The position numbers and the translations under genes are program-made. Under the pieces are notes generated by a model, which was given only the letters and a program-made list of their open reading frames with translations, was not told where the DNA came from and did not search any database. Shown here one piece after another: positions 17,542 to 26,557 of a stretch of 64,000 nt of DNA. Position 1 is the stretch's first letter; each line of letters opens with the position of its first letter. This stretch comes from Calothrix sp. PCC 6303 (GTDB lineage: Bacteria > Cyanobacteriota > Cyanobacteriia > Cyanobacteriales > Nostocaceae), in NCBI RefSeq assembly GCF_000317435.1, contig NC_019751.1, positions 6,262,001 through 6,326,000 of the forward strand. Reading direction: 5' to 3'.

Positions 17542-18045
17542 ATGGTATTTACTTATTACCCTGACACCAGTTTCCTTGAATATCTCGTGATGCCAGATGG
17601 AACCGAGCGTTGCTATAGCTCTGATCTTCTGACAATGTTACACAGTGGAAAAGTTTTCATGGTTAACAGTCGTAGGCGGAATGGATTAATCCTCCTCAAG
17701 CCTTTCCACGCTGAGTTTGCTGGACCGGGAGCTGCTGTAGGTGGTGATTGCGATCATGATTGCTTGGGAGCGCTACCAATTGGCAATCTTTCATTACTCA
17801 CTCCTGACTCTCATGATGAGCGTCAGAAAGCTTATTTGATTCGTCGACAATGGACTCGTTTAACTCGACAAATCACAGAAAATTCTTTACCTCAAAAACG
17901 AGTGCAGAAAATTCTCGATCAATTTGAGCAATATTTCCCGCTAGAAACGGTTGCTCGATTGCCGGATGAAATATTTGCACTTTTGGTAGGGGTATTACCC
18001 CAAACGGTGAAGGTTGTTCGCCGTCAAGGTGTTGCCAGTGATTAA
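17542..18045 (+). CDS. Conserved cyanobacterial protein of unknown function
   Basis: 167 residues; not recognised. N-terminal half has 'FLEYLVMPDGTERCYSSDLL' and 'MLHSGKVFMVNSRRRNGLIL', suggesting a small beta-rich domain; a short loop 'VGGDCDHDCLG' has a C-x3-C with Asp/His between, which could bind metal. The C-terminal half is helical and basic ('YLIRRQWTRLTRQI', 'KRVQKILDQFEQYFP') and could bind nucleic acid or a partner. No membrane segment or signal peptide. Composition matches neighbours and a terminator follows, so it is a genuine gene. Confidence 0.7.
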   Translation: MVFTYYPDTSFLEYLVMPDGTERCYSSDLLTMLHSGKVFMVNSRRRNGLILLKPFHAEFAGPGAAVGGDCDHDCLGALPIGNLSLLTPDSHDERQKAYLIRRQWTRLTRQITENSLPQKRVQKILDQFEQYFPLETVARLPDEIFALLVGVLPQTVKVVRRQGVASD

Positions 18046-18069
18046 TTAAATTACCAAAAATGTGGGTCT

Positions 18070-18100
18070 AAAGCCCCGTGTCCTTCTATGACGGCTTTTT
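18070..18100. terminator. Rho-independent terminator
   Basis: AAAGCCCCGT and ACGGCTTTTT can pair with one bulge around a ~10-base loop and end in a T-run, 25 bases after the stop of the gene at 17542. Works on the plus strand; the complement also gives an A-to-T tract. Confidence 0.55.
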
Positions 18101-18109
18101 GTGATAGAA

Positions 18110-18295
18110 TTAGATTGTCTTAGGTAGAATATCCGCCGATACAGGACGACTCAAATGAGTGAAACACGACAGATCGGGAAACAATAAAGACAACTCGGTG
18201 GCGAAAACGAGTGTAATCATAGCTAGCGAAATCAACAAAGTAGCACCAACCAGAAAACAAAAGATTTTTGTCCATAAACGTATCGTGGGGCGCAC
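18110..18295 (-). CDS. Possible small membrane protein
   Basis: 61 codons from a GTG. One strong hydrophobic segment ('FCFLVGATLLISLAMITLVF', residues ~12-31) preceded by basic residues, as in a single-pass or secreted peptide. No family recognised and no clear Shine-Dalgarno sequence. May be chance; listed because the hydrophobic profile is gene-like. Confidence 0.25.
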   Translation of the reverse strand: MRPTIRLWTKIFCFLVGATLLISLAMITLVFATELSLLFPDLSCFTHLSRPVSADILPKTI

Positions 18296-18300
18296 GAAAT

Positions 18301-18509
18301 CACTAGGCTTAGTATCCTAGTAAGTCTCTGGAGATATAGCCCTCTGGGGTCAGCTAAGTTGAGCTATTTAATTGGTTCTATTGAACGGTTAATTGGTTTA
18401 AGCATTGCCAGTAATGGATAGTTGATTTTAAGGTGTGTCAATGAAAGAGAACGCCTAAAAAGTGATTTTTAGAATCACCGCACTTTAACGGCGGTGAGAA
18501 CGTCAATTA
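18301..18509. other. Intergenic hairpins downstream of hisC
   Basis: GTGATTTTTAGAATCAC (~18461-18478) and CACCGC...GCGGTG (18476-18496) are overlapping inverted repeats just after the hisC stop on the minus strand, probably a transcription end structure, though no long T-tract follows. Confidence 0.35.
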
Positions 18510-19673
18510 TTAACTGATCAATTGAGTAGTTTGAAGATTTAAGATTGGAGTTTGCAGCCGATTTAGCAAACTCTTGTTTTCTTCGGGGGTACCAATTGTG
18601 ATTCTTAACCCACCTCCAGTGTGGCGGATGGATGTTCCTTGAGACTTCAGTTGTTGAGTAAGTTGAGCTAAATTTTGTTCAACTGCATCCGTAGTTGTAG
18701 ATTTAGGTCGTAAATAGATAAAGTTAGCGGCACTATCCCAAACTTGTAGTTCTGGCATTTGAGAGAGAACATTAAAAACTTTTGTGCGTTCCTCTAACAT
18801 TTGGGAAATGGGGGCAAGTAGGGTTTGGCGATTTTGAATTGCTAGCAATGCTGCGGTAATAGAGAAACTAGGAAGATTGTAGGGTAAACGAACTTTTTCT
18901 AAAACCTCAATTAATCCTGCATGGGCAACACAATACCCAACACGCATTCCTGCCAAGCGGAAAGCTTTAGAAAATGTTCGCATGATCAGCCAGTTGGGGT
19001 GTTGAGTTACTAAACCAACCAAGCTGTCTTGGCTAAATTCAAAATAAGCTTCATCAATTACCACCAAAATATCTTCAGGTAAGCTTCTAAGCCATCTGAT
19101 TTCCGCTATTGTGAGGGGGTTGGCGGTGGGAGAATTGGGGTGAACCATAAAAACAACCCGGATTGGTATGTTTCCGGGGTTTTGGATGGCATTTGCCGCC
19201 GCTTGGAGATCTATTTCAAAATTGGCTTCATTTCTGCCAATTTTGTGGACAGGGATGCCCAAAGTTTCGGCAAGAATTGCGTACATAGAAAATGTCGGAT
19301 TAGCTACCAAAATTGATCCTTGGTTGCATAAGCAGCAAGCGATTAATAAGGAGCGAATAATTTCATCAGAACCGCTACCAACAGAAATATTTTCGGCACT
19401 GAAAGTTGATGATGCTAGATTTGATGACTCATTGACGTAAAGTGCGATCGCGCTTTTTAATTCTCCATGTCCACCATCAGGATAACGATTGGTTTCGATC
19501 TGCTGTTTATATTCATCAGCTAGCTTTTGCTTAATTTCACTTGGCAAATCGTAAGGACTTTCATTTGCATCCAATCGATCTATCTTAGCTGGAACTGCCT
19601 CCCCATTTTCTCCGCTGGGGTGAGGTTTGTAAGCATTGAACTGAACTAAATCTTCTCGAATAAAGGGAAACAT
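18510..19673 (-). CDS. hisC: Histidinol-phosphate aminotransferase
   Basis: 387 residues from the ATG at 19673; the 15 extra codons of the longer frame (to 19718) come from a 'CAGTTATCAGTAAACAG'-type intergenic repeat and are not conserved. Fold type I PLP enzyme: N-terminal '[11 protein letters not shown]', '[17 protein letters not shown]', '[10 protein letters not shown]', '[10 protein letters not shown]', and the PLP lysine in '[17 protein letters not shown]' (~K230). Converts imidazole acetol phosphate and glutamate to histidinol phosphate in histidine synthesis. The C-terminal '[19 protein letters not shown]' has the substrate-phosphate Arg. No other his genes nearby, as usual in cyanobacteria. 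Confidence 0.93.
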   Translation of the reverse strand: MFPFIREDLVQFNAYKPHPSGENGEAVPAKIDRLDANESPYDLPSEIKQKLADEYKQQIETNRYPDGGHGELKSAIALYVNESSNLASSTFSAENISVGSGSDEIIRSLLIACCLCNQGSILVANPTFSMYAILAETLGIPVHKIGRNEANFEIDLQAAANAIQNPGNIPIRVVFMVHPNSPTANPLTIAEIRWLRSLPEDILVVIDEAYFEFSQDSLVGLVTQHPNWLIMRTFSKAFRLAGMRVGYCVAHAGLIEVLEKVRLPYNLPSFSITAALLAIQNRQTLLAPISQMLEERTKVFNVLSQMPELQVWDSAANFIYLRPKSTTTDAVEQNLAQLTQQLKSQGTSIRHTGGGLRITIGTPEENKSLLNRLQTPILNLQTTQLIS

Positions 19674-19774
19674 AGGGGAATCAGTTATCAGTAAACAGTT
19701 ATCAAAGGGGAAAATCAACTTAACACCAAGTACAAAAATTAAGTTGTAGTCATCTGTTTTAGTTGTGATATAGC

Positions 19775-20440
19775 CTATAACTTGCCAGAGTTTGAGATTG
19801 TACCGCTTTCAGATAATTGGCAAAACTGTACAATTTCTTGCCAAATATCATTAGTTACATTGCCCAATGCGTGATCGCTATCAAGTTCAACTAATTTTAC
19901 CCAAGGTCGCATACTTGCAAAGTCTTTACTAGCTTGGATTGGAATCACTTCGTCATCAGTACCATGTAATATCAGTGTAGGTAAAGGACGCTGTAATATT
20001 TCTTCTGAATATTTTTGAGCATCAGTAACAAAATCATAATGTAGGGGTAATTCCCGTTTTTCCCCGTGATGATAAACTTGTAAATACTTTTGCTGCTGCC
20101 ATTGGTTGATGGTTGTTTCACCCAACTTTGGTAGCCAATGGGATAGAAATCCAAATGCAGGTGCTAGCAAAATAAGCTGCTGAATTTGGGAATATTTTTG
20201 TCCTAGATGCGCTGCTGTTAAACCACCTAAACTAGAGCCAATTAAAGTTATTGGTGATGATTTCGGAAATAATAGAGAAGTTTGATTGATTTGTCGAGAA
20301 ATTGTCAGTTGGGAGAAGCCCTCGGCATTCAAATCGGGAATAGTTAAGTTTATTTGGATTTGTGCAAAACGGCTATTTAAATCTTTGGCTTTGGTAGAGT
20401 TGGGACTAGAAGCAAAACCATGTAGGTAGATGTAGTTCAA
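19775..20440 (-). CDS. YqiA/YcfP-like alpha/beta-hydrolase esterase
   Basis: 221 residues with a TTG start that falls exactly at the conserved opening '[17 protein letters not shown]'; no ATG is available. Catalytic triad visible: Ser in '[14 protein letters not shown]', Asp in '[12 protein letters not shown]', His in '[12 protein letters not shown]'. Small cytoplasmic esterases of the YqiA/YcfP (UPF0227) group act on short-chain acyl or thioester substrates; the natural substrate is unknown. Follows hisC's start by ~100 bases on the same strand, possibly read in one transcript with it. Confidence 0.82.
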   Translation of the reverse strand: MNYIYLHGFASSPNSTKAKDLNSRFAQIQINLTIPDLNAEGFSQLTISRQINQTSLLFPKSSPITLIGSSLGGLTAAHLGQKYSQIQQLILLAPAFGFLSHWLPKLGETTINQWQQQKYLQVYHHGEKRELPLHYDFVTDAQKYSEEILQRPLPTLILHGTDDEVIPIQASKDFASMRPWVKLVELDSDHALGNVTNDIWQEIVQFCQLSESGTISNSGKL

Positions 20441-20475
20441 GTTCTTACGTGAGGGTTACTAATTTTACAATCCCT

Positions 20476-20542
20476 GGTTGGTGCGTGACGCTACAATTTC
20501 TACTGTTACGTACAATATTTATCCAAGCGTCACACACCCTAC
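20476..20542. repeat. REP-like palindrome
   Basis: GGTGCGTGACGCT near 20481 is inverted as AGCGTCACACACC near 20524 (one mismatch), forming a stem with a ~30-base loop between gor and the esterase. A GTGCGTTA...ACACACCC relative appears near 39240-39320. Confidence 0.5.
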
Positions 20543-20645
20543 GGTGATTAATGTGCCAGCTGCGTAAGTTTTATTAGTATTTAGCTTAACAGTTATACGT
20601 CTCAGACTTAAAGTTTGATAACTGTTTACTGATAGCTGATTTAAA

Positions 20646-22022
20646 TTACCGCATCGTGACAAATTCTTCAGCAGCAGAGGGATGAATACCTACCGTTGCA
20701 TCAAAGTCTTTCTTTGTTGCTCCCATTTTCACAGCTATTGCTACCCCTTGAATAATCTCGGCTGCACTATCTCCTACCATGTGCGCTCCCAGAATCTTGT
20801 CGGTTTCAGAATGTACAATTAGTTTCATCATTGTTTTTTCCTGTTTCCCTGCTAGGGTGTAGTACATGGGGCGAAAACGAGTCCGAAATATTTTAATTGC
20901 TTCCCCATATTTCTCCTTTGCTTGTGCTTCGGTGAGTCCGACGGTTGATGCTTCGGGTGTGGAAAATACAGCGGTGGCTACATCTTCATGGCTAAATACT
21001 CGGCTATTGTCTCCATACTCGCTATCTGCAAAGGCGCGACCCTCACCAATTGCTACTGGTGTGAGGTTGATTCTATCAGTGACATCACCGACAGCGTAGA
21101 TATTAGGTTGGGAAGTTTGACTGTATTCATTAACACTTATTGCATTACTGGTACTGTAACCAGGTCCATCCATCTCGGTTGATTTTAATTCAACTCCAGC
21201 GTTTTCTAAACCTAGTTCTGCTGTGTTGGGAATACGTCCGGTGGCAATTAGGAATACATCAGCAACCACTGGTTCGAGGCTTTCGTCAGCTAAAGTTAGC
21301 TTTAAACCGTCATCCATTTTTTCCACATTTGTAACCGTGGTGTTGGAAATCATTTTGATTCCATGATTTTGCATTCCTTCCTGAATTTCGTTGCGAACAT
21401 CGTCATCAAAACCTTTTAAGATTTTCTCTCCACGATTGATGTGAGTGACTTCGCACCCTAAACCACGCATAATACAAGCAAATTCGATACCAATATAACC
21501 AGCCCCAATAATTGCGATGTGTTTAGGTTTTTCTTGAAGGTGAAAGATTTCATTGGAGGTAATTCCATATTCAAACCCTGGAATATCTGGTTTAACAGGA
21601 CGACCACCTACAGCGATGAGGATTTTGTCGGCAGTATATTTTTTACCGTTTGCTTCGACAGTGTGAGCATCTATTAATTTAGCACGGGTGGGGATGAGTG
21701 TAACTCCAGCCTTTTCCAGCAGACTAATGTGCATCTGCGAGAGTCGGTTGACTTCATTATCAATTGCAGTAATGAAGTGTTGCCAATCTAACTCCGATTC
21801 ACCAACTTTCCACCCATAACCCGCTGCTTCCTCAAAAATGCTTGGGAAATGGGAAGCGTAAACCATGAGTTTTTTGGGGACACAACCGCGAATTACACAG
21901 GTTCCCCCTACTAGATCATTTTCTGCGATCGCTACTTTAGCACCATAGCTGGCAGCTCGTTTAGAAGCAGCTAAACCACCTGAACCTGCCCCAATAACAA
22001 ACAAGTCATAATCGTATGTCAT
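20646..22022 (-). CDS. gor: Glutathione-disulfide reductase
   Basis: 458 residues from the ATG at 22022 (AGGATT ~10 bases upstream; the longer frame to 22052 adds nothing conserved). FAD-binding 'DLFVIGAGSGGLAASKRAA', redox-active disulphide 'GGTCVIRGCVPKKLMVYAS', NADP-binding 'IAIIGAGYIGIEFACIMRGL' followed by 'HINRGEKILKGFD', FAD-contact 'NIYAVGDVTDRINLTPVA', and C-terminal 'VGIHPSAAEEFVTMR' with the proton-relay His-x4-Glu. Reduces GSSG with NADPH in the cytoplasm. The GKSRE-like NADPH loop is replaced, as typical of cyanobacterial enzymes with the 'VIRGCVP' variant. Transcribed divergently from the retropepsin gene. Confidence 0.95.
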   Translation of the reverse strand: MTYDYDLFVIGAGSGGLAASKRAASYGAKVAIAENDLVGGTCVIRGCVPKKLMVYASHFPSIFEEAAGYGWKVGESELDWQHFITAIDNEVNRLSQMHISLLEKAGVTLIPTRAKLIDAHTVEANGKKYTADKILIAVGGRPVKPDIPGFEYGITSNEIFHLQEKPKHIAIIGAGYIGIEFACIMRGLGCEVTHINRGEKILKGFDDDVRNEIQEGMQNHGIKMISNTTVTNVEKMDDGLKLTLADESLEPVVADVFLIATGRIPNTAELGLENAGVELKSTEMDGPGYSTSNAISVNEYSQTSQPNIYAVGDVTDRINLTPVAIGEGRAFADSEYGDNSRVFSHEDVATAVFSTPEASTVGLTEAQAKEKYGEAIKIFRTRFRPMYYTLAGKQEKTMMKLIVHSETDKILGAHMVGDSAAEIIQGVAIAVKMGATKKDFDATVGIHPSAAEEFVTMR

Positions 22023-22196
22023 AAAATAGAATCCTGATTGAATTTGCAGCAAGTTATAGCAAGCTTATATTTATCTAAACAAAAATTCGCCCTGATTGGG
22101 GCGTAATTAATGTCTTGACTGTGCTAGTTTAAGCGTTCACCCCAGTTTTAAGTTAAAACAATAACAGTGTAAACGGTGGTTTAACTCTTAAGCCTG

Positions 22197-23420
22197 ATGA
22201 ATAGAGTATTTGAATTCAATTTAATTGGTTATTGGCTGAAAAAACCCAACCAAGTTCTAGGTATATTTTTGTTTGCAGCCATTTTTATGGCATATATGTT
22301 TGATTTTGCCAGGTTTTCAGTTGCTAATGCTCAAGAAACACCAGCAACATCTGCACCAACGAGTAATTTAGGACAAGAGTTAGTTCAACAGGTGAGGGGT
22401 TGCGTGCAGGCAAAATTTGCCAACTCCACCACCAAAAAGCCAGAAATCTCCGCTTTAGCGATGCAATGCACCTACGAAGTGGTTATTCTTAACAAAGATG
22501 GTAGCGTGCGCGTTGACGCAAGCGATCGCATAAATGCTATGTTCGTTGCTACGGGGGCAAAAGTACCACTACCAGTTAGTAAGGGTACATCCACTAACAT
22601 CAAAATGGGATATCTTCCCCAAAGTCGAGTTTTTACTGTTCCTGTTACGATTGCTGGCAAAACCAATAGTTTCTTGTTAGATACGGGTGCTTCTTCATCC
22701 ATTATTAATAGTGAAACAGCCAAACAACTCCAACTCCCAGGGAATCCAATTCCTGGAGACGTATTGAAATATATGGGTGTAGGTAACAACTGCACCAAAG
22801 TTCAAGCAACTGTTCACCAACTACCAGCAATTACCGTCAATTCTGTCTCTGTTTCGGGATTAAATGGTTTAGGACTTTCCCCAAATTCAATTCCTGGGAA
22901 AACTGCGGGGGTTTTAGGTTTGGATTTTTTAAGTCAGTTTGATATGCTTGTAAATCCAAAACAGCAACAACTCAAACTTTTATCACCTTCTAAATTAACC
23001 ACATCTGCCATCCCTTTACAAGGTAAATTGGGAGCGATGATTGTAGAAGTGCAGGTAAATGGAAAAGGTCCATTTAAATTTCTCTTAGATACTGGTGCTG
23101 ATGTGATGGTATTGTCTCACCCTTTGGCAAAACAATTGGGAATCAATAATTTACAAGCTAAAAAAACTGATGTTGAAGGTTTTTGTGGAATTGAAAAAGC
23201 TAGAGAAATCAAATTAAATCAGTTTAGTTTACAACAGCACCAAGCAACTAAATTAGATGCTGTCATCCTTGAAAGTGATGGTTTATTTAATATGTTGGGT
23301 ATTCAAGGAATCGTCGGGCAAAATTTCTTAAATAAATATCAACAGCATTGGCGTTTTGGTGAACGTAATCCCCTGGGTTTTCCTAATAATGGGAGTTTAG
23401 TATTAACTCCAGTCAAATAG
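22197..23420 (+). CDS. Two-domain retropepsin-like aspartic protease, exported
   Basis: 407 residues. N-terminal hydrophobic segment (~20-38, 'GIFLFAAIFMAYMFDFARF') followed by a spacer is a signal anchor or signal peptide. Two tandem retropepsin halves each carry a catalytic Asp: 'TNSFLLDTGASSSIINSETA' (~D164) and 'PFKFLLDTGADVMVLSHPLA' (~D303), so a pseudo-symmetric monomeric active site can form in one chain rather than by dimerisation. Closing 'GIQGIVGQNFLNKY' and 'GVLGLDFLSQFDML' are the Gly-containing flap-supporting motifs of each half. Relatives are common in cyanobacteria with no known substrate. Confidence 0.85.
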   Translation: MNRVFEFNLIGYWLKKPNQVLGIFLFAAIFMAYMFDFARFSVANAQETPATSAPTSNLGQELVQQVRGCVQAKFANSTTKKPEISALAMQCTYEVVILNKDGSVRVDASDRINAMFVATGAKVPLPVSKGTSTNIKMGYLPQSRVFTVPVTIAGKTNSFLLDTGASSSIINSETAKQLQLPGNPIPGDVLKYMGVGNNCTKVQATVHQLPAITVNSVSVSGLNGLGLSPNSIPGKTAGVLGLDFLSQFDMLVNPKQQQLKLLSPSKLTTSAIPLQGKLGAMIVEVQVNGKGPFKFLLDTGADVMVLSHPLAKQLGINNLQAKKTDVEGFCGIEKAREIKLNQFSLQQHQATKLDAVILESDGLFNMLGIQGIVGQNFLNKYQQHWRFGERNPLGFPNNGSLVLTPVK

Positions 23421-23431
23421 AGCCATCATAA

Positions 23432-23460
23432 TGTAGAGACGAGACATGTCACGTCTCTCT
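23432..23460. repeat. Dispersed palindromic repeat (GTAGAGACG family)
   Basis: GTAGAGACGAGAC-ATGTCACGTCTCTCT, 12 bases after the retropepsin stop and before the convergent GST gene; may double as a bidirectional terminator. Confidence 0.6.
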
Positions 23461-23481
23461 TAATATTTAATATTCTCTATT

Positions 23482-24498
23482 TCAATGCAGTTTTTCACGA
23501 TGATGAGGTGTTAGTAAATAACTCATATCTGGACTAGAGGGAATAATCCCCCCAGGATTTAAAGGAAACAAATTACCATAATAATCACGTTGTACACTTG
23601 CTAAGTCACAAGTATCAGCAACACCTGGAAGCTGATACAAATCCCGCAAATAATTCCCTAAATTTTCATAATCTTGAATTCGTCGCCGATTACACTTAAA
23701 TAAGCTGTAATAAACAACATCAAACCGGAATAAAGTTGTGAATAATCGCACATCGGCAAGGGTGACTTGTTCGCCGCATAGATATCTATTTGTTGCCAAA
23801 TTTGCATCAATTTCATCTAACATTGTAAACAACTCATTACAAGCTTCTATATAAGCTGTTTGAGTTTGAGCAAATCCACAGCGGTATACTCCATTATTCA
23901 CAGCATCGTAAATTTTCTCGTTCCAAATATCTATTTTTTCCCGTATTTCTTCAGGATATAAATCCAAGCTGGAATTTTTGGCAAATTCATTAAACTCGCT
24001 ATTTAAAATGACAATAATTTCTGCACTTTCATTGTTTACTATGGTTTTGGTTTGCGTATCCCACAACACCGGAACTGTACATCTACCTTGATAACCAGGT
24101 TGCGCCAACTGATACAATTCAGGAACTGTTTGACAACCTTCTTCCGCTTGCTGCAAAACCCAAGCCCCAGTATCACCAGAGGGGTAAACAATTGATACCT
24201 GTATGGCATCTTCCAAACCTTTAATTGCCCTGGTAACTAGCGCCCTATGCGCCCAAGGGCAACCTAACCCAACATATAAACGATAACGATTTAATTCGGG
24301 TTTATATGCACTTTCACTTAAATTACTAACTGAATTTCTAAACTGACTGCTAGGACGTACATACTCACCTGATTTACTACGGGGTGCCAGTTGTGACATC
24401 ATTGTATGCCACATAGTAGACCAGATAAACTTACCCAGCTTGATAATAAACCCCGATGGGAGAGATTTAGGTTTTTTCGGCTGTGTAGTTTGGGACAT
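23482..24498 (-). CDS. Xi-class GST, glutathionyl-hydroquinone reductase
   Basis: 338 residues, usual length for the YqjG/Ecm4 group. Active-site Cys in 'YVGLGCPWAHRALVTRAI' (C~74), then 'VYPSGDTGAWV', 'TVPVLWDTQTKTIVNNESAEII' (GSH-binding Glu-Ser), and C-terminal helical domain with 'RYLCGEQVTLADVRLFTTLFRFDVVY'. Reduces glutathionyl-hydroquinones back to hydroquinones using GSH in the cytoplasm. Begins only 19 bases after the DGQHR gene on the same strand, so it is probably transcribed with the CHAT operon, yet the family is housekeeping and may be incidental. With gor 1.5 kb away it fits a glutathione theme. Confidence 0.9.
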   Translation of the reverse strand: MSQTTQPKKPKSLPSGFIIKLGKFIWSTMWHTMMSQLAPRSKSGEYVRPSSQFRNSVSNLSESAYKPELNRYRLYVGLGCPWAHRALVTRAIKGLEDAIQVSIVYPSGDTGAWVLQQAEEGCQTVPELYQLAQPGYQGRCTVPVLWDTQTKTIVNNESAEIIVILNSEFNEFAKNSSLDLYPEEIREKIDIWNEKIYDAVNNGVYRCGFAQTQTAYIEACNELFTMLDEIDANLATNRYLCGEQVTLADVRLFTTLFRFDVVYYSLFKCNRRRIQDYENLGNYLRDLYQLPGVADTCDLASVQRDYYGNLFPLNPGGIIPSSPDMSYLLTPHHREKLH

Positions 24499-24517
24499 GA
24501 TAACTTAGTGATAACTG

Positions 24518-26155
24518 TTATGTAATCTCGTTTCTAGACTTTTTGGATTTCCGATTGCGGTAATTCTGATAAATCTTATCTCCACCCCAGATTAATAAAC
24601 CAATTGCGATCGCAAATCCCAAACTGTACAGTATTGATAAGGAAAAACGGTTGGGTAAGGGGTGAGGTACGAGTTTTGCGGTGGTGTTCTCTAGTACTGT
24701 CCGAATGTAAAATGGGTCATATGGTGGTTTTTTCTCGTTGTTCATTAATCCATAACTGGATGATATAATTCCACCGACACCAATACCACTACCTATAGCA
24801 AGAATGGAGACTTGGAGATTGCGATCGCGTATTTGTTGCTTTTCTTCGCTGATGCGATCGCGTTGTGACTGATCTATAGATACTCTACCGCGAATTGATG
24901 CGATAGTTTTATCGAGCAAGCTGGAACCGTGGTTAAAATAACCTAAGTCGAATTTAATTTGTTCACGAAAATATGAGCAGTTTTTTTGGCTAAATTCTTC
25001 CAAAAAGCTAATATCTTCATCTGGTTGAATATTGCGGATCTGTTGCAATCTATCGTTATAGTTACTTGCATGGATAGAAATCGTATTTTGGCAAGCTTCT
25101 AATTCTCGTAATAATTCGGCATAGTCTAGGGCTATTTTAGGTAATTTTTTGAGTTTTTTCTTGAATTCATCTAATTGTTCTTCAGTTAATATTTCGTTTT
25201 CGCTGTATTTATCTAAACTATCGATTTCAGTTTTAATAGTTTGATGATAGTTATTTGTATCTTGATAAAATTTACGACTATTTTTAAATGCTTTGATGGC
25301 TTTATTGCGAAACAAGAATAAGTCAAATAATTGTTCTTGATACTCTCCAAACTTTTTATCGGTATCAGAACTTAGAAAAAACCAAACTAAAATATGACGA
25401 TAATTTGATATTTGGCTCAACCAACCATATTCATAAATCGGACTACCAAATAAAGTTGATGTGCGAGAAAGTTGAGGTATTTGATAACCATTTGGAAAAA
25501 ATTGTTGTAAACATTCGTCAGCTAGATTTTTGATGCTTGTTAAGTCATTTGGGTTGTAATTTGCTGGTAGATAAGCAGTAATAATTAGAGTTTGACCTAG
25601 AAAGTTCTCATTTCCTCCTAACATCATGCAGTTATCAGGATTTAGCTTTCTCAGAAAGTAAGTATCAACATCCTCTGTCTGTTGATTATTTTCTTTTTCT
25701 GGTCGTCGTAAATTGAGCCATAATCCATAAGTATCGTCAATTTTTACAGGACGAGCAAAACCAGTTATGCCCAGTGTATATTTATCTATATCTACTATAA
25801 AATTATGAGATTTTTTTAACTTTCTACAAAACTCTTGTAAAGACTTTATTCTATGCTGACCATCAATTACAGTATAAGGATTTGAGCTAATTTCATATAA
25901 GCTAATTTTTCCCTCTACTGGAATTTCCTCAAAATCAATAAATCGATCGTCTGGCTTTCTATCTAAATCTAGCCAGTCTAATATATTCAAATTCTGGTGA
26001 AGAATTTTACTGATAATATCATCACATTTTAGCCATAGCCAATCTCTATTTACTTGATATCTATTTGCTTCATCTACATCACTTAAATCATTACTACTTG
26101 AATGAAGATAAAAGGCAAACAAATGGACATTGGGAGCATAAATTTTTGAAAGCAT
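24518..26155 (-). CDS. DGQHR-motif protein with two C-terminal membrane segments
   Basis: 545 residues. The motif 'YTVIDGQHRIKSLQEF' (DGQHR at 98-102) defines the DGQHR family, related to the ParB/DndB-like fold seen in phosphorothioation (DndB) and other mobile-defence loci. Middle region (~250-420) is helical and charged ('LTEEQLDEFKKKLKKLPKIA'). Two hydrophobic segments follow, 'VSILAIGSGIGVGGIISSSYG' class (~448-468) and 'LSILYSLGFAIAIGLLIWGG' (~507-526), ending with a basic tail, so the C-terminus is membrane-embedded, which is unusual for the family. The ATG overlaps the stop of the 121-residue gene by one base (TAATG). With the CHAT protease upstream it could be the substrate or membrane effector of the operon; function unknown. 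Confidence 0.8.
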   Translation of the reverse strand: MLSKIYAPNVHLFAFYLHSSSNDLSDVDEANRYQVNRDWLWLKCDDIISKILHQNLNILDWLDLDRKPDDRFIDFEEIPVEGKISLYEISSNPYTVIDGQHRIKSLQEFCRKLKKSHNFIVDIDKYTLGITGFARPVKIDDTYGLWLNLRRPEKENNQQTEDVDTYFLRKLNPDNCMMLGGNENFLGQTLIITAYLPANYNPNDLTSIKNLADECLQQFFPNGYQIPQLSRTSTLFGSPIYEYGWLSQISNYRHILVWFFLSSDTDKKFGEYQEQLFDLFLFRNKAIKAFKNSRKFYQDTNNYHQTIKTEIDSLDKYSENEILTEEQLDEFKKKLKKLPKIALDYAELLRELEACQNTISIHASNYNDRLQQIRNIQPDEDISFLEEFSQKNCSYFREQIKFDLGYFNHGSSLLDKTIASIRGRVSIDQSQRDRISEEKQQIRDRNLQVSILAIGSGIGVGGIISSSYGLMNNEKKPPYDPFYIRTVLENTTAKLVPHPLPNRFSLSILYSLGFAIAIGLLIWGGDKIYQNYRNRKSKKSRNEIT

Positions 26156-26520
26156 TATTGATTAGCTGCTGGTTGATTTTGATTCGGATTTTGGTCAGCT
26201 TCTGGCTGTGTATTATTAATCTGTTTATCAGTTTTTTCCTTATATTCTGGAAATTGGTTAGATAAAGTAGTTTCTCGGTTAACTGGGTTACGTGATTTAG
26301 CTGTAATTTCTCTAGCTGTAAATAAAACTGCATCACGGATCGTTTCATGTTCCTTGCACCAATTAATAATTGCATCGGCAGCAACTTGTAAGGGTTGGTT
26401 TTCGACTTCAATCAATGTTTGTTCGATGCTCTTTAAATCTTCTCGACTTTGTTTATCAAAAACATAATCTTGTGTACCAACAACTTCTAAAAAAGCCGAA
26501 ATAATTTGATTAGCTTCCAT
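26155..26520 (-). CDS. Small CHAT-operon protein, unknown family
   Basis: 121 residues; not recognised. The N-terminal ~85 residues look like a compact helical domain ('SAFLEVVGTQDYVFDKQS', 'DAIINWCKEHETIRDAVL'), and the last ~35 are low-complexity N/Q/P/E ('QINNTQPEADQNPNQNQPAA'). GGAG lies ~9 bases before the ATG. It is 37 bases from the CHAT gene upstream and overlaps the DGQHR start by one base, so the three are surely co-translated. The flexible tail next to a folded domain suits a protease substrate or an adaptor that tethers CHAT to its target; both are inference. Confidence 0.75.
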   Translation of the reverse strand: MEANQIISAFLEVVGTQDYVFDKQSREDLKSIEQTLIEVENQPLQVAADAIINWCKEHETIRDAVLFTAREITAKSRNPVNRETTLSNQFPEYKEKTDKQINNTQPEADQNPNQNQPAANQ

Positions 26521-26557
26521 AATTTTTCTCCGGTGATAAATAGTAATAAATTCTTGC

